Positions 24,347 through 31,251 of a DNA stretch of 52,903 nt are shown piece after piece. A program made the translations under genes and the position numbers. This stretch comes from an uncultured Bacilli bacterium (GTDB lineage Bacteria > Bacillota_I > Bacilli_A > RF39 > UBA660). The notes beneath the pieces are model-generated. The model was given only the letters and a program-made list of their open reading frames with translations. It ran no database searches and had not been told where the DNA came from. Where the stretch lies: NCBI GenBank assembly GCA_934095965.1, contig CAKOKR010000003.1, positions 1 to 52,903 of the forward strand, in the 5' to 3' direction. Each line of letters opens with the position of its first letter. Within the stretch, counting starts at the first letter, position 1.

Positions 24347-24802
24347 ATGATTATTATAAAAATATTTTTAGGATTTGACCATCAAGGAGTTAAAGTAAAA
24401 GATGAAATAATAAACTATTTAAACGAAAATGGGTTTAACGTATCTGTATGTCCATTTGAAAATGATGAAACAGATGATTATCCAGATTTTGCAAAATGGG
24501 TATGTGAAAATGTTTTAAATGAAAAAGGATTAGGAATCCTTGTATGTGGTTCTGGTATAGGAATGTCTATATGTGCCAACAAAGTAAAAGGAATATATTG
24601 TGCCAGAGTAGTAGATGGAAATGATGCCTTTACTGCTAAAAATCATAATGGTGCCAATGTAATAGCATTTAGTTCAAACATTAACACAAGTGAAATCCAC
24701 AATATAATTGACAACTTTGTTATGACCAAAGAACCAACCGAAGAAAGACATTTAAGAAGAATAGAAAAAATAAAAGAAATGGAAAATAACTATGCAAATT
24801 AA
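24347..24802 (+). CDS. rpiB: RpiB/LacA-LacB family sugar-phosphate isomerase
   Basis: About 148-151 residues. KIFLGFDHQGVKVKDEI and GLGILVCGSGIGMSICANKV are the RpiB signatures, with the active-site Cys in VCGSG and the His of the DHQG motif; ARVVDGNDAF and NHNGANVIAF follow. It interconverts ribose-5-phosphate and ribulose-5-phosphate (or allose/galactose phosphates). The start is odd: the only nearby ATG (24347) is part of the ribosome site AAGGAGATGAT, so real initiation is probably at ATT 24353 or ATA 24356, which would restore the usual M-K-I start. The coordinate given is the conventional ATG. Its end overlaps the next gene by 11 bases. Confidence 0.88.
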   Translation: MIIIKIFLGFDHQGVKVKDEIINYLNENGFNVSVCPFENDETDDYPDFAKWVCENVLNEKGLGILVCGSGIGMSICANKVKGIYCARVVDGNDAFTAKNHNGANVIAFSSNINTSEIHNIIDNFVMTKEPTEERHLRRIEKIKEMENNYAN

Positions 24803-24977
24803 ATTAATATTATATATCTTTTTTACCTTTCTTAGTTTATTTGGTTTCTCAGGAATAAACTATGATGGCTTTATTAAAAAAGGAAGGGTAATCGAAGCTA
24901 AAGTACTTGTAATGGTTTTAAGTTTTGGTTTTGGTTATTTACTAACAAACTTTGTCATAGATTTTATAAATCTATAA
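24792..24977 (+). CDS. DUF1146 (YwzB-like) small membrane protein
   Basis: 61 residues with two membrane segments (about 5-22 and 38-58) and the family pattern GINYDGFIKKGRVIEAKVLVMVLSF between them (read here in parts: GINYDGF, then RVIEAKVLVM). In Bacillus the family member ywzB lies near atp, murA and spoIID; here it directly precedes spoIID. The function is unknown. It overlaps rpiB by 11 bases, indicating a common transcript. Confidence 0.8.
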   Translation: MQIKLILYIFFTFLSLFGFSGINYDGFIKKGRVIEAKVLVMVLSFGFGYLLTNFVIDFINL

Positions 24978-24988
24978 TATAATGTATC

Positions 24989-25900
24989 ATGAAAAATAAA
25001 CATTTAATTATAATCATAATTATATTATTTGCTATATCAATTATAAGTAGTCCCAGAAAGACTACTTCTTTTAATAATGTAAAAAAACCTATTAAAGAAG
25101 AAATAATGTTAAATGTGTTAGATAAAAAGACTAATGAAATAATTAAAATTAACCTAGAAGATTATGTAATTGGTGTAGTATCCGGAGAAATGCCAGCATC
25201 TTTTAATGAAGAAGCCTTAAAAGCCCAAGCAATAGCATCAAGAACCTATGCTATATTTAAATTAAATAATAATAATGGTAAATCTTATGACTTAGTAACA
25301 GATATAACAAACCAAGTATATTTAAATAGTGAAGAACAACAAAATCTATGGAAAGAAAACTATGAAAAGTATCATGATAAAATAAGTAAATGTGTTAAAG
25401 ATACCGAAGGATTAGTTATGAAATATAATGATGAAGTAATAGCTAGTTATTATTTTGCTTATTCAAACGGACAAACTGAAAATGTAGAATATGTCTTCGG
25501 TGAAACAAAAGACTATTTAAAAAGTGTAGAATCAAATGAAGGAATAAACATAACTAATGAAGTAGTTATGTCAAAAAAAGATTTTTGTAATAAACTAAAT
25601 ATTGAATGTAACGATATTTTAATAACTAACAAGTTACTAACAAAATCCAATCGTGTAGAAAAACTTGATATAAACGGAAAAACTTTTAATGGAACAGAAA
25701 TTAGAAAACTACTTAATTTAAAATCCACAGACTTTGACATACAATATAATGATAATGTAACTATTACCACCAAAGGATATGGTCATGGAGTTGGAATGAG
25801 TCAATACGGAGCAAATTACTTAGCTAAAAATGGAAAAACATATGAAGAAATACTAAAATATTATTATCAAAATATAAATATTAGTAAAATAAATGTATAA
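24989..25900 (+). CDS. spoIID: Stage II sporulation protein D
   Basis: 303 residues. N-terminal membrane anchor (5-18), then the SpoIID/LytB domain: VIGVVSGEMPASFNEEALKA, QAIASRTYAIFKL, ITNQVY, and GYGHGVGMSQYGANYLAKNG near the C-terminus. SpoIID is a lytic transglycosylase working with SpoIIP and SpoIIM to thin peptidoglycan and drive engulfment of the forespore. There is no visible ribosome site; two overlapping TATAAT boxes (24973-24983) end five bases before the ATG, so it may be leaderless or coupled to the DUF1146 gene, whose stop is 11 bases upstream. Confidence 0.93.
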   Translation: MKNKHLIIIIIILFAISIISSPRKTTSFNNVKKPIKEEIMLNVLDKKTNEIIKINLEDYVIGVVSGEMPASFNEEALKAQAIASRTYAIFKLNNNNGKSYDLVTDITNQVYLNSEEQQNLWKENYEKYHDKISKCVKDTEGLVMKYNDEVIASYYFAYSNGQTENVEYVFGETKDYLKSVESNEGINITNEVVMSKKDFCNKLNIECNDILITNKLLTKSNRVEKLDINGKTFNGTEIRKLLNLKSTDFDIQYNDNVTITTKGYGHGVGMSQYGANYLAKNGKTYEEILKYYYQNINISKINV

Positions 25901-25942
25901 AACAAAATAAATGCAACCATACTTTAATTAGGATGGTGAAAT

Positions 25943-26581
25943 ATGAAAAACAAAAGATTAAGAAGTTTTGTATTACCAACAGTATACATCATGGTAATAA
26001 GTGTATTATTTATAAGTATATCATTTTTAGCAAATAACCTAGGACACAATATTGAATATGGCAACATGTCAGTTAGCACATTAGATGATAATACTACACC
26101 TGTAATAAAAAATGAAGAAAACATATTACAAAGTATTATTGAAAAACCATATGTCAGTAGTAATGTTTCTATTGCCAAATCATTTTATGACATGACGGAT
26201 GATGCTAAAAAACAAGAAGATTCACTAGTATACTACCAAAATACTTATTTACAAAATAGTGGAGTACTTTACGAATCAACAGATCCATTTGACATTAAAG
26301 CATCATACGACGGTAAAGTAACTAATGTTTCCAGTGATGACATTCTAGGAAACTATGTAGAAATTACCCACAATGAAAAACTAAAAACAGTATACTACAG
26401 TCTAAGTGAAGTAATAGTAAAAAAAGACGATGTTGTTTTAAGTGGTGATGTAATAGGTAAAAGTGGTACAAACAAATTAAGTAATAACTCCAAAAATTCC
26501 TTATTATTTGAAGTATATTATAATGGTTCTGCAATAGACCCAGAAGATTTCTACAACATGAATATTGATGATTTAAAATAA
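25943..26581 (+). CDS. spoIIQ: Stage II sporulation protein Q (LytM-like, inactive)
   Basis: 212 residues. One membrane anchor (11-32), an extracellular linker and a LytM/M23-like domain (about 115-205): FDIKASYDGKVTNVSSDD, GNYVEITHNEKLKTVYYSL, VIGKSGTNKL and LLFEVYYNGSAIDP. The metal ligands of active M23 peptidases (HxxxD and the HxH of HLHFE) are not there; HLHFE is replaced by LLFEV. SpoIIQ of Bacillus is likewise inactive and binds SpoIIIAH across the septum as a ratchet and channel. It follows spoIID and precedes spoIIID, exactly the Bacillus order, with ribosome site GGATGGTG. Confidence 0.88.
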   Translation: MKNKRLRSFVLPTVYIMVISVLFISISFLANNLGHNIEYGNMSVSTLDDNTTPVIKNEENILQSIIEKPYVSSNVSIAKSFYDMTDDAKKQEDSLVYYQNTYLQNSGVLYESTDPFDIKASYDGKVTNVSSDDILGNYVEITHNEKLKTVYYSLSEVIVKKDDVVLSGDVIGKSGTNKLSNNSKNSLLFEVYYNGSAIDPEDFYNMNIDDLK

Positions 26582-26591
26582 CATAAAACCT

Positions 26592-26621
26592 ACCTCTTAA
26601 TAATATACTTTATTAAGGGGT
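26592..26621 (+). terminator. Hairpin between spoIIQ and spoIIID covering the spoIIID ribosome site
   Basis: ACCTCTTAATAA (26592-26603) pairs with TTATTAAGGGGT (26610-26621), one G-T pair. A poor T tract follows. The 3' arm contains AAGGGG, the only ribosome site for spoIIID (ATG 26632), so it may act as attenuator or translation switch. Confidence 0.6.
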
Positions 26622-26631
26622 TGTTTGGTTA

Positions 26632-26886
26632 ATGAATAAAGATATTAAAAAAAGAGTTTTAAGTGAAGCAAGTCACATTTTAAATACAAAAGAAACAATA
26701 AGAAAGACTGCAGACAGGTTCAATGTCTCAAAAAGCACAGTACACACAGATCTATCCGAACGTCTAAGTGAAATTGATAAAAATCTAAAAAAAGAAATCG
26801 ATGACATATTTTTATATCACGATAAAGTAAAACACATTCGTGGTGGTGAAGTAACAAAACAAAAATACAAAAGGAATAATTTATGA
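26632..26886 (+). CDS. spoIIID: Sporulation transcription factor SpoIIID
   Basis: 84 residues, the normal length. A helix-turn-helix in the middle (ETIRKTADRFNVSKSTVHTD, about 22-41) followed by LSERLSEIDKNLKKEIDDI and a basic tail (VKHIRGGEVTKQKYK), both typical. SpoIIID binds DNA with the HTH and basic tail and switches mother-cell genes from early to late sigma-E control. It overlaps the next gene by four bases (ATGA). Confidence 0.95.
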   Translation: MNKDIKKRVLSEASHILNTKETIRKTADRFNVSKSTVHTDLSERLSEIDKNLKKEIDDIFLYHDKVKHIRGGEVTKQKYKRNNL

Positions 26887-27482
26887 AAACGAATAACATA
26901 GTATATTTAACAGATGAATACATATATTTAAAAAATAAAAAGAAAAAAGACATAATAAGGTATAATATAAATGATGGAATAATTTCTTGTGGAAAAATCT
27001 CTAACATTAAAAATTTCATCAAAACATATGAAAAGTTATTAAATGAATTTCATTTAAATAACTCTTTATTCGGTGATACCATCAAAATTATAGTATTACC
27101 TTCATATTTACAATCAGAAATAAACATGTTAAAAAACATATTCATGGTATTTAACTATCGTAAAATAATCATAGAAAAAGAAATAAAGTATTTTAAATTA
27201 TCAAGTAATAATGCATATATTAATATTTACAACAATTATTTATCTATTTGTTACCTAGATGAATTTAAAAAAATAAATAATTTATATATAGAAACAAAAT
27301 TATTTAAAACTGAACAAGATTTAATGAAATATTTAAAATATATATTATATCCCAAAGAAATTTATTTACTTGGTTTTGGCACATTAATAAACACAATATT
27401 TAATGAATTAGAAAATAAAACAGATTTAAAAACATACCTATTTTCCAATCATGAAACCTATATTTTAGATAAATCAAAATAG
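26883..27482 (+). CDS. Shrunken MreB/Mbl-like actin-fold protein
   Basis: 199 residues, start shared with the spoIIID stop. No family is obvious at once, but segments fall in MreB order: DGIISCGKISNIKNFIKTYE (compare MreB DGVIADFDVTEKMLKYFI), IIVLPSYLQSEINMLKNIF (compare VPSGITEVERRAV), YRKIIIEKEIKYF (compare VYLIEEPMAAAI), NAYINIYNNYLSICYLDEF (compare NMVVDIGGGTTEVAVI) and EIYLLGFGTLINTIF (compare GIVLTGGGALLRG). All glycine-rich nucleotide loops are lost, the N-terminal DLGT loop is absent, and about 140 residues are missing relative to MreB. mbl follows spoIIID in Bacillus. So this is probably a degenerate Mbl descendant that no longer binds nucleotide; it is open and has the same codon use as its neighbours. 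Confidence 0.6.
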   Translation: MKTNNIVYLTDEYIYLKNKKKKDIIRYNINDGIISCGKISNIKNFIKTYEKLLNEFHLNNSLFGDTIKIIVLPSYLQSEINMLKNIFMVFNYRKIIIEKEIKYFKLSSNNAYINIYNNYLSICYLDEFKKINNLYIETKLFKTEQDLMKYLKYILYPKEIYLLGFGTLINTIFNELENKTDLKTYLFSNHETYILDKSK

Positions 27483-27485
27483 AAA

Positions 27486-27502
27486 TGTCGAACTTTGTCG
27501 GA
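27486..27502 (+). promoter_or_regulatory. Tandem Spo0A-box-like sites upstream of the cold-shock gene
   Basis: TGTCGAA (27486-27492), identical to the Spo0A box consensus, and TGTCGGA (27496-27502), ten bases start to start. They end nine bases before a -35 element. Confidence 0.45.
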
Positions 27503-27511
27503 CGATTTTTG

Positions 27512-27540
27512 TTGCATTATTCTTCCATATGTGTTAAAGT
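27512..27540 (+). promoter_or_regulatory. Promoter of the cold-shock gene
   Basis: TTGCAT (27512-27517), 17-base spacer, TAAAGT (27535-27540). Confidence 0.5.
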
Positions 27541-27565
27541 TTAAATGTAGGAAGGAGTGAGTGTA

Positions 27566-27784
27566 ATGATGCAAGGCAAAGTAAAGTGGTTTAACAACGA
27601 TAAAGGTTATGGCTTCATTGAATATGATAAACTATCAGATATCTTTGTACATTATTCTGCAATAGTAAAAGAAGGCTACAAAACATTAAATGAGGGTGCT
27701 ATAGTTGATTTTAAATTAATTGAAACTTCAAAAGGTTTACAAGCAATTGATGTTGTGGAACATGAAATGACTACTATTAAGTAG
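27566..27784 (+). CDS. Cold-shock-domain RNA/DNA-binding protein (CspA family)
   Basis: 72 residues from ATG 27566 (AGGAG eight bases upstream; the next codon is also ATG). MQGKVKWFNNDKGYGFIEYD contains RNP1 (KGYGFI) and DIFVHYSAI is RNP2, so the single-strand nucleic-acid surface is intact. It ends with a short tail. It acts as RNA chaperone/antiterminator in the cytoplasm. Single gene between its promoter and terminator. The two Spo0A-like boxes suggest growth-phase control. Confidence 0.92.
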   Translation: MMQGKVKWFNNDKGYGFIEYDKLSDIFVHYSAIVKEGYKTLNEGAIVDFKLIETSKGLQAIDVVEHEMTTIK

Positions 27785-27792
27785 TTTTTTTT
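27770..27792 (+). terminator. Terminator of the cold-shock gene, stop codon in the stem
   Basis: ACTACT (27770-27775), loop ATTA, AGTAGT (27780-27785), then T7. The TAG stop is in the 3' arm. Confidence 0.8.
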
Positions 27793-27832
27793 CTTTTTTT
27801 GTGGTATTATAATTATAGGAAGGTGATAAGTT

Positions 27833-28366
27833 TTGAAAATAAGTATTCGTGGTGATAAATTAACAGTCACTAAATCAATGAAAGAATACATAACAGAAAA
27901 GTTAGGAAAGCTAGATAAGTATTTTGAAAGTCCTAAGGATACTGAGTGTAAGGTCTTAATTAAGGTCAAGAACCAAGATCAAAGTATTGAAGTTACAGTA
28001 CCAACTAGTAGATTTACTTTAAGAGCAGAAGAAAGGCATCCTGACCTTTATGCAGCAACGGACTTAGTTATTGACAAACTAGAAGGCCAAATTCGAAAAA
28101 ATAAGGCTAGACTAGGGAAGAAATATCGCGATGTTCCTAAATTTGAAATGAGTTTTGATTTTGATGTTTCAGATGAAGAAGAAAATGATGAAAAAATCAT
28201 AAAAAGAAAAGAAATGGAAATGAAACCAATGGATGAAGAAGAAGCTTTAATCCAAATAGAATTATTAAATCATGATTTCTTCGTATTTAAAAACATCGAT
28301 GAAGATTGTGTATCCGTTTTATACAAAAGAAAAGACGGAAGCTATGGTATAATAAACGTTAAATAA
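27833..28366 (+). CDS. hpf: Ribosome hibernation promoting factor, long form (HPF/RaiA)
   Basis: 177 residues from TTG 27833 with GGAAGGTGAT upstream. Residues 1-100 are the S30AE/RaiA domain (ISIRGDKLTVTKSMKEYITE, RAEERHPDLYAATDLVIDKLEGQIRK). An acidic linker leads to the C-terminal dimerisation domain (about 118-177: KPMDEEEALIQIELLNHDFF, VLYKRKDGSYGIINVK). The long form joins 70S ribosomes into 100S dimers in stationary phase. hpf followed by secA is the usual Bacillota order; here a candidate raiA RNA lies between them. A TATTATAAT-like -10 lies upstream (about 27804-27813). Confidence 0.95.
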   Translation: MKISIRGDKLTVTKSMKEYITEKLGKLDKYFESPKDTECKVLIKVKNQDQSIEVTVPTSRFTLRAEERHPDLYAATDLVIDKLEGQIRKNKARLGKKYRDVPKFEMSFDFDVSDEEENDEKIIKRKEMEMKPMDEEEALIQIELLNHDFFVFKNIDEDCVSVLYKRKDGSYGIINVK

Positions 28367-28373
28367 CAAAAGC

Positions 28374-28408
28374 ACTAAGTGAAATATAATTTCATTTAGT
28401 CTTTTTTT
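28374..28408 (+). terminator. Terminator of hpf
   Basis: ACTAAGTGAAAT (28374-28385) and ATTTCATTTAGT (28389-28400) form a 12-bp stem with one G-T pair, then C and seven T. Confidence 0.85.
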
Positions 28409-28418
28409 GCAAAAAATT

Positions 28419-28435
28419 TGTCGAAATTTGTCTAT
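28419..28435 (+). promoter_or_regulatory. Tandem Spo0A-box-like sites upstream of the RNA gene
   Basis: TGTCGAA (28419-28425, exact 0A consensus) and TGTCTAT (28429-28435), again ten bases apart, lying just upstream of a -35 box as expected for an activator or repressor site. Confidence 0.45.
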
Positions 28436-28444
28436 ACAAAAGTA

Positions 28445-28473
28445 TTGACAATAAAACTCGCATATGTTATTCT
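28445..28473 (+). promoter_or_regulatory. Strong promoter of the structured RNA
   Basis: TTGACA (28445-28450), exactly 17 bases, TATTCT (28468-28473). Start of RNA expected near 28480. Confidence 0.8.
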
Positions 28474-28479
28474 AAATTT

Positions 28480-28637
28480 TATCAGGGAGGCAGTACCATG
28501 AAAAAAATAAAAAATGAATAAAAACAAGTAGGGTCGGCAGGATCCGAATCTGGTCTGTGGAGGGAGAAATCCCTGCGAAGCAGAAAAACTCTGCTGTGAG
28601 GCAGCGTAACAATTGAAAAAGTCTTTTTCTTTTCAAC
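28480..28637 (+). ncRNA. Structured RNA, probable raiA-motif RNA
   Basis: About 155 bases between hpf and secA are unlike coding DNA and far richer in G+C than the surroundings, with several local hairpins: TCGG/CCGA (28534-28547), AGGGA/TCCCT closed by GAAA (28561-28574), AGCAGA/TCTGCT (28579-28595), plus CTGC (28573-28576) able to pair with GCAG (28601-28604). A TTGAAAA/TTTTCAA stem with T tract (28613-28636) could terminate it. The raiA-motif RNA is a known Bacillota non-coding RNA named for lying beside raiA (hpf) genes and linked to sporulation in Clostridium. Position, size and Spo0A-like boxes fit; the identity is inferred, not aligned. The SRP RNA, 6S RNA, tmRNA and common riboswitch signatures I know do not fit. 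Confidence 0.6.
28498..28521 (+). CDS. Possible 7-residue peptide inside the structured RNA
   Basis: GGGAGG (28485-28490) lies seven bases before ATG 28498, an excellent initiation signal, and the frame reads MKKIKNE then TAA. CAGGGA (28483-28488), covering half of the ribosome site, can also pair with TCCCTG (28570-28575), competing with the local hairpin. Either a real micro-ORF or a chance feature of RNA structure. Confidence 0.25.
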   Translation: MKKIKNE

Positions 28638-28643
28638 TAGTTA

Positions 28644-28652
28644 TGGTATAAT
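28644..28652 (+). promoter_or_regulatory. Extended -10 promoter of secA
   Basis: TGGTATAAT (28644-28652) with no clear -35; leader of about 17 bases to the ribosome site AAGGAG. Confidence 0.55.
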
Positions 28653-28676
28653 ACATCTTAAGGAGAAATGATAAAA

Positions 28677-31166
28677 ATGAATTTTATAAAAAAATTATTA
28701 GACAGTGAATATAAAGAATTATGTCGCTTTGAAAAATTGGCTCAAGAAATTGAAAGTCTTGAACCTGAAATGCAATCTCTAAAAGATGAAGATTTTAAAG
28801 ATAAGACTTTAGAATTTAAAGCTATGCTGGAAGATGGAAAAACTCTAGATGATATAGTTGTTCCCGCATTTGCACTAGCTCGTGAAGCAGCGTACCGTGC
28901 AATCGGCGAAAAGCCTTTCCATGTTCAAATACTAGGTGGTTTAGCAATCCATTATGGAAATATCGCTGAAATGAAAACTGGTGAAGGAAAGACTTTAACA
29001 ACTATCTTACCAGCATATTTAAATTCACTAAGCGGTAAGGGTGTTCATGTAGTAACAACCAACGAATACTTATCAAGCCGTAACGCAGAATGGATGCGTC
29101 CAATTTACAATTTGTTAGGTGTATCTGTAGGAGTAAATATCAGAGAATTATCACCAAAGGAAAAGCAAGAAGCATATAATGCAGATATTACTTATTCAAC
29201 AAATAATGAAGTTGGATTTGACTATTTACGTGATAACATGGTAGTAAGACGTGAAGACAGAGTTCAACGTGGACTTAACTTCTGTATCATCGATGAAGTT
29301 GACTCAATTTTAATCGACGAAGCACGGACTCCGTTAATCATAAGTGGTGGACAATTTAACACAAATAGTTTATACATCGAAGCAGATCGTGTTGCCAAAA
29401 GACTAAAAGAAGAAGATGACTATACAATTGATTTAAAAACCAAGAGCGTATCACTAACAGCAGATGGTAGTAAAAAGGTCGAAAAGTTGCTAAACATAAC
29501 AAACCTTTATGATTTAGATAACACAAACCTAGTACACCACATTAATCAAGCTCTAAAAGCAAATTATGGTTTTAAAAAAGATATCGACTATGTAGTTGAC
29601 AATGATGCAATAATAATCGTTGATCCATTCACAGGTCGTCTAATGCACGGAAGACAATACTCTGAAGGATTACATCAAGCCATCGAAGCAAAAGAAGGTG
29701 TTACAATCAATACCGAAACTAAGACAATGGCAACGATTACCTTCCAAAACTTATTTAGAATGTATAACAAATTATCAGGTATGACTGGTACTGCCAAAAC
29801 TGAGGAAGAAGAATTTAGAAATATCTATAACATGTACGTTATTAGAATACCTACGAATAAACCTGTAATCCGTGAAGACCTACCAGATTTAGTATACTCT
29901 GGTGAAAACGGAAAATATAAAGCAATAATTAATGTAATCAAAGAAATACATGCAAAACATCAACCGATTCTAATCGGTACAATTTCCGTAGAATCAAATG
30001 AAAAATTAAGTAAATTACTTACCAAAAACGGATTAAAGCACGAAGTATTAAATGCAAAAAACCACGAAAGAGAAGCTGAAATTATCGCACATGCCGGTGA
30101 AAAAGATGCAATTACACTAGCGACAAACATGGCTGGACGTGGAACAGATATCAAACTTGGCGAAGGTGTTCGTGAAATCGGTGGATTATATGTAATAGGA
30201 ACTGAAAGACACGAATCTCGTCGTATCGATAACCAATTACGTGGTCGTTCAGGTCGTCAAGGAGATCCAGGAACTAGTCAATTCTTCGTATCATTCGAAG
30301 ATGACTTAATGCGTAGATTCGGTACAGAAAAAATAAAGAACATGTTAATCAGCATGGGTATCGAAGATGACCAAGCAATTCGTTCAAAAGCATTAACCCG
30401 TAGCATAGAATCAGCTCAAAAAAAGGTCGAAGGAAATAACTTTGATTACAGAAAAAGCCTTCTTGACTATGACAACGTTTTAAATGAACAAAGAGAAATA
30501 ATATATGCAAAACGTAATGAAATTTTAGATAACGAAAGCATCCATGATAGCATTATCGAAACATTTAAAAATACAATTATTAACTTGGTTGACAGCCATA
30601 TTCCACCAGAAAATATGCTAACAGAAAATGACTTAGCAGAAATCGCAGAATATGTAAACACAAACTTCTTAAAGAACCAAGACTTAAATCCAAAGGCTCT
30701 CGAAGGAATGAAAGAACAAGAAGTAATTGATTATCTAAGTGAACAAGTTATCAAAGACTATGAAAAGAAAATGATTTCCTCACCACTCATGAATGATTTT
30801 GAAAAAGCAATCTCCCTTCGTGTAATTGATACAAGTTGGGTAGACCACATGAGTGCAATGGAACACTTAAAAGAAGGTGTTGGTTTACGTGGATACGGAC
30901 AATCAAACCCAGTTCAAGTCTACACAATGGAAGGATTTGAAATGTTTGATAATCTATTAAACAAAATAGATAACGATATTGCACTATTCTTATTAAAAGC
31001 AGAAGTTCGTCAAAATATCGAAAGAAAACAAACCCTAAAGGGAACAGCAAATGATGGAAAAGAAAAAATAAAAAAAGAACCAAAAAGAGTTAGCCACAAG
31101 ATAGGACGTAATGACCCATGCATTTGCGGCAGCGGTAAAAAATACAAAAATTGCTGTGGAAAATAA
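28677..31166 (+). CDS. secA: Protein translocase ATPase SecA
   Basis: 829 residues from ATG 28677 (AAGGAG 11 bases upstream; ATG 28668 is too close to the site). Motor domain 1 has MKTGEGKTLT (Walker A, about 99-108) and DEVDSILIDEARTPLIISG (about 205-223). Motor domain 2 has MAGRGTDI and HESRRIDNQLRGRSGRQGDPG. The C-terminal zinc finger GRNDPCICGSGKKYKNCCG is complete, so it may bind SecB-like partners, phospholipid or ribosomes. It drives preproteins through SecYEG; secG is also in this window. In Bacillota prfB usually follows secA; here prfB is 12 kb away. Confidence 0.97.
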   Translation: MNFIKKLLDSEYKELCRFEKLAQEIESLEPEMQSLKDEDFKDKTLEFKAMLEDGKTLDDIVVPAFALAREAAYRAIGEKPFHVQILGGLAIHYGNIAEMKTGEGKTLTTILPAYLNSLSGKGVHVVTTNEYLSSRNAEWMRPIYNLLGVSVGVNIRELSPKEKQEAYNADITYSTNNEVGFDYLRDNMVVRREDRVQRGLNFCIIDEVDSILIDEARTPLIISGGQFNTNSLYIEADRVAKRLKEEDDYTIDLKTKSVSLTADGSKKVEKLLNITNLYDLDNTNLVHHINQALKANYGFKKDIDYVVDNDAIIIVDPFTGRLMHGRQYSEGLHQAIEAKEGVTINTETKTMATITFQNLFRMYNKLSGMTGTAKTEEEEFRNIYNMYVIRIPTNKPVIREDLPDLVYSGENGKYKAIINVIKEIHAKHQPILIGTISVESNEKLSKLLTKNGLKHEVLNAKNHEREAEIIAHAGEKDAITLATNMAGRGTDIKLGEGVREIGGLYVIGTERHESRRIDNQLRGRSGRQGDPGTSQFFVSFEDDLMRRFGTEKIKNMLISMGIEDDQAIRSKALTRSIESAQKKVEGNNFDYRKSLLDYDNVLNEQREIIYAKRNEILDNESIHDSIIETFKNTIINLVDSHIPPENMLTENDLAEIAEYVNTNFLKNQDLNPKALEGMKEQEVIDYLSEQVIKDYEKKMISSPLMNDFEKAISLRVIDTSWVDHMSAMEHLKEGVGLRGYGQSNPVQVYTMEGFEMFDNLLNKIDNDIALFLLKAEVRQNIERKQTLKGTANDGKEKIKKEPKRVSHKIGRNDPCICGSGKKYKNCCGK

Positions 31167-31180
31167 GTAGATTATAACAT

Positions 31181-31216
31181 AGGTGTCATCAATAAATACT
31201 TTGCTGACACCTTTTA
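31181..31216 (+). terminator. Terminator of secA
   Basis: AGGTGTCA (31181-31188) pairs with TGACACCT (31205-31212), then a short T tract; 16-base loop. Confidence 0.8.
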
Positions 31217-31251
31217 TTAAACAAATATACAAAAAGAAGAAAGTGATTAAA

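Noticed and set aside
28540..28556. T-arm-like sequence GATCCGAATC suggesting a tRNA
   Set aside because: No acceptor stem, anticodon arm or CCA around it; it is part of the structured RNA.
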